Shown piece by piece: positions 7,253-14,041 of a stretch of DNA of 64,000 nt. A model generated the notes under the pieces. That model did not search any database. It was not told the origin of the DNA and saw only the letters and a list, made by a program, of their open reading frames with translations. The stretch's first letter is position 1, and each line of letters begins with the position of its first letter. This DNA is from Amycolatopsis sp. MtRt-6. Its GTDB lineage: Bacteria > Actinomycetota > Actinomycetes > Mycobacteriales > Pseudonocardiaceae. Position numbers and translations under genes: made by a program. The DNA lies in the NCBI RefSeq assembly GCF_017308975.1, contig NZ_JADWPD010000010.1, positions 124,001 through 188,000 of the forward strand, written 5' to 3'.

Positions 7253-10015
7253 ATGAGACACGGCAGGCCGACCGCGAAACGGGCCCGCGGCGGCGGTTTC
7301 CTCGCCCGGCTGGGCATTCGGGGCAAGCTGAACCTGCTGCTCCTGCCCCCGCTGGTCGCGGTGGTGCTGGTGTCGGTGCCGTTCGTGCTGACGCAGGCGA
7401 ACAGCGCCGGTGCGGCGGCGCAGTCGGCCGCCGTGGCGCGGCACGCCCAGCAGCTCGGCGGGCTGATGTGGCAGCTGCAGCGCGAGCGGCTGGTGACGGC
7501 CTCGTTCGTGGCGACGCCGTCGGCGAGCCCCGATCAGATGGTCGAGCAGCAGAAGGTGGTCGACCAGACGGTCGCCGACGTCCGCGGTTCGCTGGGCGAC
7601 GACGCCCCCGACGAGCTTTCCGCGGCACTGACCCGGATCGGCTCGCTGGGTGAGCTCCGGCAGAACGCCGCCCGCCGCGGCGTCGCGCTCGACAGCGTCG
7701 CCCGTACCTACAACGCCGTGATCGACGCGGTGATCGACTCCCTGCGGCTGGTCCCGCAGCTCACGAGTGACGCCGAGGGCGCGCGCGAACTGACGGCGCT
7801 GGACGCGCTGCTGCGGGCGAACGAGGAGAACTCGCTGCGCGCGATGGCCCTCATCGTGACCGCGATCTCGCCGGACGCCGGCCGGCCCATCCTGGACGAC
7901 GCGACCCAGCAGGCGCCGATCTTCATCGACCGGTTCGTCAAGCAGGGCGACGACGGCGACGACGCCCAGCGGTCCGCCCAGGTCGTCCGGATCGAGCAGA
8001 GCGACGCCGGGCGGCGCGTCGACGAACTCGCCGCCGAGGTCGACAAGCCCCGTGACGCGGCGGCCACCACGCAGTACGTCGCGGACGTGTTCGCCGCGGC
8101 GGACAGCCACGCGGGCCAGCGGAAGCTCGTGCAGGAGAAGGCGATCAACGAGATCGCCGACTCCGCGACCACGCGTGCCGACAGCGCGACGCAGCTGGCC
8201 TGGACGGTCGGCATCGGCGCCGGCGCGCTGTTCCTGCTGGTCGCCTTCCTCGCCGTCGCGGTGTCCCGTTCGATCGCCGGCCCGCTGCGCCAGCTGACCA
8301 CCGCGGCGACGTCGGTCGCCGACCTCGCCGGCACCGAGCTCGTCCGCGTGACCGACACCGAGGAAGCCGAGGAGCAGATCCCGCGGCTGGCCACCATCGA
8401 CGTCGTCTCCGAAGACGAGCTGGGCAAGCTGGCCGCCGCGTTCAACCGGGTCCAGACCACGGCGGCCGAGCTGGTCGAACGCCAGGCGCTCACCCGGCGC
8501 AACACCAGCCTGATGTTCGCGAACGTCGCGAAGCGTACGCAGAACCTCGTCGGCCGCCAGCTGGCCCTGATCGACGAGGTCGAGCGCAACGAGCAGGACA
8601 CCCGGCTGCTGGCCAGCCTGTACCGGCTCGACCACCTCTCCACCCGCCTGCGCCGGAACGCCGACAACCTGCTCGTGGTGTCCGGCACCCGCGACGAAAC
8701 CCGGATCGCCGGCCCGATCGAGCTGTCGACGGCGCTGCGTTCGGCGCTCGCGGAGATCGAGGACTACCAGCGCGTCAAGCTCGGTGTCGTCGCCGAAATC
8801 CTGTTGTCGTCGGCCCTCGGTGCCGACCTGGTGCTCGTGTTCGCCGAGCTGCTCGAGAACGCGACGTCGTTCTCGCCGCCGGGCTCGATGGTCGAGGTGG
8901 ACACGATGCTCCTCGCCGACGGCTCCTGCCTGGTCAGCATCGTCGACCACGGCATCGGCATGACCGCGGAGAAGCTGGCCGAGGAGAACCTGCGGCTCGT
9001 CGAACGCGAACGCCTGGAGCTCGCGCCGACCAGTGTGCTCGGCCTGTTCGTGGTCGGCCGCCTGGCGCGGCGCCACGAGCTGGGCGTCGAGCTGCTCGCG
9101 ACGCCGACCACCGGCGGCGTCACCGCGCGGCTGACCATCCCGGCGGCGCTGTTCACCCACCGCAGCGGGCTGCGGCCCAAGCCCGAGGCGGCGCCCGTGA
9201 TCCCGGCGCAGGCCGTGCCGCCGGTCGCGCCGCCCGCGCGGCACGCCGCACCCGCTCCTTCGTCCACTGTGGACTCCTTCCGGCCGCCGGACCCCGAACG
9301 CGACCGGCCCGCCGAACTGCCGGCGCCGGCGATCCCGGCGCTGCTCGGCAACGGCAACGGCAACGGCTTCCGCTGGTTCCGCGAACTGGAACCGGTGTGG
9401 CCGGACGCCGAACCCGACGCCAAGCCCGAGCCGGAGGTAGTGGCCGCGACGGCGTCGGCGCCGGAAGTGCCGGCTCCGGAGTCGCGTGGCGGCCTGCGCC
9501 GCCGGGTCCGCGGCGCCCAGCTGCCCAACCCGGGCGCGTCCACGCCGGCGGCCGACACCAAGCCGCGGCACGACCCGGAAGCGACCAAGGCCGCGATGGA
9601 CGGCTTCGCCAGCGCCTTCGCGAAGGCCGCCGAAGTCACCGCGCTGACGGCGGACCCACCGCCCGCGCCGCCCACCGTCGTGACCGCACCCGTGTCACCT
9701 CCTCCGGTCCGCGTCCCCGTGGACGCCAGGCCGGTGGCCACGGCCCCGTTCACGGCCGCCGCGCAGTCGCGCGACGGCCTGATGCGCCGTGTCCCCGGTG
9801 CCCAGCTCGCCCCTGGCCTGCGCAAGCAGACCGCGGGGCGGCCGCTCGCCCGCGCCGTCGTCAACCGCACCAAGCGGGACCCGGCGGCCGAACGAGCGGC
9901 GTTCGACGCGTTCTCCGCCGGCCTGGCCAAGGCGGAGGACGTGACGGCAGACAGCCCGCCCCAAGGCGTGGTCGCCGGTCGTGTGATGGAACGAGGAGAA
10001 GAGAGCAGGAAATGA
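7253..10015 (+). CDS. cvnA: Conservon sensor kinase with nitrate/nitrite-sensing (NIT-type) ectodomain
   Basis: Protein of 920 aa, the CvnA type. After an Arg-rich start come a first membrane helix (about 23-46), a mostly helical ~260-residue ectodomain of the NIT type, a second helix (about 318-340) and a HAMP region. The dimerisation helix is atypical: ANVAKRTQNLVGRQL...LYRLDHLSTRLRR replaces a classical HisKA H-box. The ATPase domain has ELLENATSFSPPGS, VDHGIGM and a degenerate G2 box LGLFVVGRLARRH. A long Pro/Ala tail carries two copies of a module: RGGLRRRVRGAQL (~744-758) with DGFASAFAKA, and RDGLMRRVPGAQL (~839-854) with DAFSAGLAKA. The tail may recruit CvnB-D at the membrane. The start has GGGAAGG upstream. 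Confidence 0.92.
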   Translation: MRHGRPTAKRARGGGFLARLGIRGKLNLLLLPPLVAVVLVSVPFVLTQANSAGAAAQSAAVARHAQQLGGLMWQLQRERLVTASFVATPSASPDQMVEQQKVVDQTVADVRGSLGDDAPDELSAALTRIGSLGELRQNAARRGVALDSVARTYNAVIDAVIDSLRLVPQLTSDAEGARELTALDALLRANEENSLRAMALIVTAISPDAGRPILDDATQQAPIFIDRFVKQGDDGDDAQRSAQVVRIEQSDAGRRVDELAAEVDKPRDAAATTQYVADVFAAADSHAGQRKLVQEKAINEIADSATTRADSATQLAWTVGIGAGALFLLVAFLAVAVSRSIAGPLRQLTTAATSVADLAGTELVRVTDTEEAEEQIPRLATIDVVSEDELGKLAAAFNRVQTTAAELVERQALTRRNTSLMFANVAKRTQNLVGRQLALIDEVERNEQDTRLLASLYRLDHLSTRLRRNADNLLVVSGTRDETRIAGPIELSTALRSALAEIEDYQRVKLGVVAEILLSSALGADLVLVFAELLENATSFSPPGSMVEVDTMLLADGSCLVSIVDHGIGMTAEKLAEENLRLVERERLELAPTSVLGLFVVGRLARRHELGVELLATPTTGGVTARLTIPAALFTHRSGLRPKPEAAPVIPAQAVPPVAPPARHAAPAPSSTVDSFRPPDPERDRPAELPAPAIPALLGNGNGNGFRWFRELEPVWPDAEPDAKPEPEVVAATASAPEVPAPESRGGLRRRVRGAQLPNPGASTPAADTKPRHDPEATKAAMDGFASAFAKAAEVTALTADPPPAPPTVVTAPVSPPPVRVPVDARPVATAPFTAAAQSRDGLMRRVPGAQLAPGLRKQTAGRPLARAVVNRTKRDPAAERAAFDAFSAGLAKAEDVTADSPPQGVVAGRVMERGEESRK

Positions 10016-10446
10016 GCATCCCCGCACCTGGCGTCAGTGTCGAAGCCCAGAACTTCAACTGGCTGGTGAGCCGCTTCGCGCAGCACACCGCGGGCGCGAT
10101 AGCGGCCATCGCGGTCTCGGCCGACGGCCTGCTGATCGCGATGTCGACGGAGCTCGAGCGCTCCAACGCCGACCGCCTCGCCGCGATCTCCTCCGCCATG
10201 CTCGGTCTCGCCCACGGCGTCTCCGAGAGCCACCCGCTCGGCGCGCCGGACAAGGTGATCATCGAGCTCGAGCACGGCTACCTGCTCGTCTGCACGATCA
10301 GCATCGGCTGCTCGCTGGGTGTGCTGGCCAACAAGCAGGCCAGCCTGGGCACGATCGCGTACGAGATGGCGATGTTCGCCAACCGCGCCACCGAGGTCTT
10401 GACGCCCGGGCTCATCGAGGAGCTTAAGAACACCGTCGGCAGCTAG
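10012..10446 (+). CDS. cvnB: Conservon roadblock/LC7 protein
   Basis: Protein of 144 aa of the roadblock/LC7 (MglB-like) fold: NWLVSRFAQHTAGAIAAIAVSADGLLIAMS, then an LGxAHGV-type helix and a C-terminal helix with ANRATEVLTPGL. In conservons this protein acts with the CvnD GTPase, much as MglB does with MglA. The ATG overlaps the cvnA stop (ATGA), and GAGGAGAAGAG lies just upstream. Its length is normal for the family. Confidence 0.95.
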   Translation: MSIPAPGVSVEAQNFNWLVSRFAQHTAGAIAAIAVSADGLLIAMSTELERSNADRLAAISSAMLGLAHGVSESHPLGAPDKVIIELEHGYLLVCTISIGCSLGVLANKQASLGTIAYEMAMFANRATEVLTPGLIEELKNTVGS

Positions 10447-10457
10447 TGGGGGATGCG

Positions 10458-10805
10458 ATGACCGAGGAACCTTCGCTGCTGCGGCCGTACCTGATGACCT
10501 CGGGACGGGCCCAGCCGGTCGACCAGAGCCTCGAGATCGAGGCGCAGGTCATGACGTCCCGCCTCGGCGCGGCGTCGCACCCGAAGCTCACGTTCGAACG
10601 TCAGGAAATCGTTTCCCTCTGCCGGAACACGATGTCGGTCGCCGAGGTGGCCGCCATGCTCGGCCTGCACATCGGGGTGGCCAGGGTCCTGGTGGCCGAC
10701 CTCGCCGAGCTGGGCTACGTCGTCGTCCGGCGGCCGGGCAACCACAACTCGCACGACCTCGGCATGATCGAAAGGGTCATTCGTGGACTCGAAGCCATTC
10801 ACTGA
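10458..10805 (+). CDS. cvnC: Conservon DUF742 protein
   Basis: Protein of 115 aa from ATG 10458, preferred over an in-frame GTG at 10446 because GGGGGA lies six bases before it. It starts with a short tail (LLRPYLMTSGRAQP) typical of DUF742 and continues into a winged-helix-like domain: EIVSLCRNTMSVAEVAAMLGLHIGVARVLVADLAELGYVVVRRP. It probably bridges kinase and GTPase, or binds DNA. The family's biochemical role is not settled. It is in one operon with the genes on either side. Confidence 0.93.
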   Translation: MTEEPSLLRPYLMTSGRAQPVDQSLEIEAQVMTSRLGAASHPKLTFERQEIVSLCRNTMSVAEVAAMLGLHIGVARVLVADLAELGYVVVRRPGNHNSHDLGMIERVIRGLEAIH

Positions 10806-11382
10806 ACCGGGCGCCCGGCCGCCGGCCCCGGTCAAGATCGTCATCGCGGGCGGCTTCGGCGTCGGCAAGACGACGGCGGTGTCGTCGATCTCCGAGATCA
10901 AGCCCCTCACCACGGAGGCGGCGATCACCTCGGTGGCGGCGGCCGTGGACAGCACGGGCCACGTCCCGGCCAAGACCACGACAACGGTGGCACTGGACTT
11001 CGGCTGCATCACGATCGACGAAGAGGTCAAGCTGTACCTGTTCGGCACGCCCGGCCAGGACCGCTTCGGCTTCATGTGGCAGGACCTGGTCCACGGCGCA
11101 CTGGGCGCGCTGGTCATCGTGGACACCCGCCGCATGGACGACTGCTACCCGGCGGTCGACTACTTCGAGAACGCGGGCCTCCCGTTCGTGGTCGCGGTCA
11201 ACATGTTCGACGGCTCCCTCGGCCACAACCTGGAGGACGTGAGGTGGGCGCTGGCGGTGAGCGACGACGTCCCGCTGATCACGTTCGACGCCCGGCAGAA
11301 ACTGTCGGTGCGGGACGCGCTGCTGGCGGTCCTGCACAACACGTTCAAACGAGCCCGAGCCCAGGCGGGCGCGGGGGCTTGA
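10783..11382 (+). CDS. cvnD: Conservon Ras-like GTPase
   Basis: Protein of 199 aa. The P-loop is GGFGVGKTT (residues 23-31). The switch II region reads FGTPGQDRFGFMW, with Gln in the catalytic position, and NMFDG fits the G4 specificity box. Other conserved features are TTVALDFG and VDTRRM. The GTG start at 10783 lies inside the end of cvnC. Conservon GTPases act as molecular switches with CvnB and the kinase at the membrane. In Streptomyces some conservons affect development or antibiotic production. The gene ends the operon; the SRP RNA promoter follows within 12 bp. Confidence 0.95.
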   Translation: MDSKPFTEPGARPPAPVKIVIAGGFGVGKTTAVSSISEIKPLTTEAAITSVAAAVDSTGHVPAKTTTTVALDFGCITIDEEVKLYLFGTPGQDRFGFMWQDLVHGALGALVIVDTRRMDDCYPAVDYFENAGLPFVVAVNMFDGSLGHNLEDVRWALAVSDDVPLITFDARQKLSVRDALLAVLHNTFKRARAQAGAGA

Positions 11383-11393
11383 TCGGGGCCCGC

Positions 11394-11399
11394 TACACT
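11394..11399 (+). promoter_or_regulatory. Probable -10 box of the SRP RNA gene
   Basis: TACACT lies 7-8 bases before the first base of the SRP RNA stem. No convincing TTGACA-like -35 is seen at the normal distance. Position rather than strong consensus supports the call. Confidence 0.5.
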
Positions 11400-11406
11400 A
11401 GGCGGC

Positions 11407-11492
11407 GGACCCCGCGCGGCGTCCACCCTGTGAACCTCCCCAGGGCCGGAAGGCAGCAAGGATAAGCAGGCTCTGGCGGGTGCGCGGGGTCC
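11407..11492 (+). ncRNA. ffs: Signal recognition particle RNA (small bacterial, 4.5S type)
   Basis: The universally conserved SRP apical domain is present: GTGAACCTCCCCAGG, then GGAAGGCAGCAAGG. The closing helix pairs GGACCCCGCGC (from 11407) with GCGCGGGGTCC (to 11492). A run TTCTTTT at 11494-11500 follows the helix, so the stem also serves as an intrinsic terminator. The RNA forms the core of the SRP with Ffh for co-translational targeting of membrane proteins. A small SRP RNA without an Alu domain, close to dnaX, is usual for actinobacteria. The ends are accurate to a few bases. Confidence 0.95.
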
Positions 11493-11504
11493 CCTTCTTT
11501 TGCC

Positions 11505-12356
11505 CTAGAACAGGCCCAGGATGTCGTCTGGGGGGTTTGGGGGTGGTGGGGCGTCCGCGTCCGTTATCGGGGGTGCCTTGCCCGCCAGTTTTCGCAGCTC
11601 CGGGCCGTGTACGCAGCGGGCCGGGAATGCTGCCGAGGCCGTTCTCTGTGCTATCTCCGCCGTGGGGAGCTCGGCCGCCGAGGCCGCCAGGACCAGGTTG
11701 CCGAAGCGGCGGCCGCGCAGTACCCCCGGATCCGCCAGCAGCATCACCTCGGGGAAGACCTCGAGCAGCGTCGCCAGGAAACGGCGGGCGAACGGCAGGC
11801 CCGAGCCGTCCGTGATGTTCGCCAGGTAGACGCCCGGGGCGCGCAGGATGCCCGCGATCGCCGTCGTCGCCTCCAGGGTCGCCAGGCCGCCGGCCAGCGT
11901 GGCCCGCTCGAACGCGTCGACCACCACCAGGTCCGCCGAATCCTCCCGGCGCGTCGCGAGGCCCTCGCGGCCGTCCGTCACCCGGACGCGCACGCCCGGC
12001 ACCCGCAGCCCCAGCTGGGCGCGGACCAGCTCGACCAGCTCGCCGTCGGCGTCGAACACCAGCTGCCGGGACCCCGGCCGCGACGCCGCGACGTACCGCG
12101 GCAGCGTGCACGCCGCCCCGCCGATGTGGAGCGCGTCCAGCGGACCCGGCGGCAGCCGGTCGACCACGTCGCCGAACCGGCGGACGTAGTCGAACTCCAG
12201 GTAGGCGGGGTCGTCGAGGTCGACGTACGACTGCGCGACGCCGTCCACCGACAGCAGCCAGGCGTTGCCGCGGTCGGCGTCGCGGAGCAGCTCCGCCGTG
12301 CCGAACCGCACGGGGTAGCGGCCGGGCATCGGCTCGGGCTTCCGCGTACGGCTCAC
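11505..12356 (-). CDS. Spermidine synthase-like methyltransferase-fold protein
   Basis: Protein of 283 aa from GTG 12356. It has the Rossmann fold of the spermidine synthase/methyltransferase superfamily: ALHIGGAACTLPRYVAA (glycine-rich loop), QLVFDADGELVELVRAQLG, TDGREGLATRREDSADLVVVDAF and VYLANITDGSG. Polyamine synthases normally carry a GGGDG loop and a catalytic Asp. Here the loop is GGAAC, so polyamine formation is doubtful. Many actinobacteria carry such proteins annotated as spermidine synthase without proof. The open frame continues upstream, but that part lies antisense to the ALF-repeat gene. It converges on the SRP RNA gene. Confidence 0.8.
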   Translation of the reverse strand: MSRTRKPEPMPGRYPVRFGTAELLRDADRGNAWLLSVDGVAQSYVDLDDPAYLEFDYVRRFGDVVDRLPPGPLDALHIGGAACTLPRYVAASRPGSRQLVFDADGELVELVRAQLGLRVPGVRVRVTDGREGLATRREDSADLVVVDAFERATLAGGLATLEATTAIAGILRAPGVYLANITDGSGLPFARRFLATLLEVFPEVMLLADPGVLRGRRFGNLVLAASAAELPTAEIAQRTASAAFPARCVHGPELRKLAGKAPPITDADAPPPPNPPDDILGLF

Positions 12357-12435
12357 AGGCAACGAGGTTATCGGAAACATTCCGACCGCCCTGGCGATAT
12401 GCCACCGGACGATCATCGATCGAGGGGGTTTCACC

Positions 12436-13998
12436 TTGCGTGCAAACGCAGTAATCGTTGCCGCGGCATTCGCCGCCGGGGCGTTCGCGACGCCGGCGGC
12501 CGCGGATGTGCTGCCCGGCCGGGCGCAGGCCGTTTCCTTCCTGGAGACCGGCGGTTCCGGCGTGGCGCGGGCCGCCGAAGCGGCGCTGCTCGGCTCGCCC
12601 GCCGACCTGCAGGCCTTCCTGACCACCGGACGGCAGCAGGCGCAGAACGACGACGAGCGGGTCCTCGTCAGCCAGGCTCTCACCACCGGCGGCCCGGTCA
12701 CCAAGCGCACCGCCCAGCAGGCGCTCGACGGCACCCCGGACGACGTCCGCGCGTACCTGGCGAACGGCCTGCCGCGCGCCCGGAACGCGGACGACCGGAT
12801 CGCCGTCAGCCAGGCGATGGCCACCGGCGGCCCGACCGTCAACGCCCGGGCCCAGCAGGCGCTCGACGGCACCCCCGCCGACGTGCGGGCCTTCCTGGAG
12901 ACCGGCCTGCAGCAGGCCAAGGACGTCGACGACCGCCTCACGGTCAACCAGGCCATGGCCGACGGCGGGCCGGAGGTCAAGGCCGCCGCGCAGGCGGCGC
13001 TCGACGGCACGCCGGAGGACGTCCGGTACTTCCTGGCGCTGTGGCGGCAGGTCGCCGCGGACTACGACACCGAAACCACCGCGGTCCGGCAGCGGCTCGA
13101 CGAGGCCAAGCGGGCCAAGGCCGCCAACCGGACCCTGGAAGTGAAGATCGCCGCGGGAACGGCCCGCCGGATCGCCGCGGACGCGCGGACGGCCAACACC
13201 GACCGGCTCGCCGCCCAGCAGGCCGAGAACCAGCGGAACGGCCAGGCCGCCGCCGGTGCCGAGGCGGCCGCGCAGCAGCAGGCCCGTGAGGCGGCGGCGC
13301 GCGCCGCACAGGCCAAGACCGACAACGACAAGCTGCTCGCCGACGCGGCCGACCCGGCGCTGACCGTGCCGAACGGCCGCAAGGCGTCCGTCTACCTGCT
13401 GCGCCACGGCGGCGCCGCGGTCAAGAACGCCGCCCGCGCTGCGCTGAGCGGCTCGGACGACGACGTCGTCACGTTCGTGCGCAGCGGTCTCGCCGTCGCG
13501 CAGGAGGCCGACGACCGCGCCGCCGTCTCGGCGATCGCGGCGGACCCGAAGGCCCGCCCGGGCCTGCGCCAGGCGGCTCGTGACGTGCTGGCCGGCCCGT
13601 ACGCCGGGGTCGCCGCGCTGCTGCGCACCGGCGACTACCCGGGCCGGGACACCGACGACCGCGTCGAGGTCGCCCAGATCATGGCGGCAGGCGATCCGGT
13701 GACGAAGCGGGCAGCCCAGAAGGCGCTCGACGGCACCGTCGCCGACGTCCGCGCGTTCCTGGCCACCGGCCAGTACGCCGCGCGCCAGACCGGACTGCGG
13801 ATCAAGGTGGTCCAGACACTGCAGGAGGGCTCGGAGGTGAACGCCATCGCGCAGGGCGTCCTCGACGGCCCGGACTCGGGCCTGCAGCGCTACCTGGACG
13901 TCGAGCTGCCGAAGGCGCGGGCGCGCGACGCGTTCACCGCGGCGCACGTCACCAAGGTGAACGCTCTGGTCGCCGAAGCGACGGCCCTGGTCTCCTGA
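12436..13998 (+). CDS. Secreted ALF-repeat protein
   Basis: Protein of 520 aa from TTG at 12436; GAGGGGG sits 8 bases upstream and no better start exists. A signal peptide ends near AAAD (about residue 24). The rest is built from about 43-residue repeats of the ALF type, with A(A/R)Q(Q/A)ALDGTP-DVR-FL-TG followed by (A)(D)DR--V-QAMA-GGP-V. Four repeats (about 24-200) and four weaker ones (about 310-510) flank a central Ala/Lys/Gln-rich coiled coil (QQAENQRNGQAAAG). ALF repeats have no known biochemical function; secreted actinobacterial examples may act at the cell surface. It is transcribed divergently from the methyltransferase-fold gene. Confidence 0.85.
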   Translation: MRANAVIVAAAFAAGAFATPAAADVLPGRAQAVSFLETGGSGVARAAEAALLGSPADLQAFLTTGRQQAQNDDERVLVSQALTTGGPVTKRTAQQALDGTPDDVRAYLANGLPRARNADDRIAVSQAMATGGPTVNARAQQALDGTPADVRAFLETGLQQAKDVDDRLTVNQAMADGGPEVKAAAQAALDGTPEDVRYFLALWRQVAADYDTETTAVRQRLDEAKRAKAANRTLEVKIAAGTARRIAADARTANTDRLAAQQAENQRNGQAAAGAEAAAQQQAREAAARAAQAKTDNDKLLADAADPALTVPNGRKASVYLLRHGGAAVKNAARAALSGSDDDVVTFVRSGLAVAQEADDRAAVSAIAADPKARPGLRQAARDVLAGPYAGVAALLRTGDYPGRDTDDRVEVAQIMAAGDPVTKRAAQKALDGTVADVRAFLATGQYAARQTGLRIKVVQTLQEGSEVNAIAQGVLDGPDSGLQRYLDVELPKARARDAFTAAHVTKVNALVAEATALVS

Positions 13999-14041
13999 CC
14001 GCACGGCGAAGGTTGTCGGTGGTCCCCGGTAGTCTCGCGGC

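Noticed and set aside
11383-11505. tRNA beside the SRP RNA gene
   Set aside because: No cloverleaf or T-loop GTTCGA sequence; the whole interval is taken by the SRP RNA and its terminator.
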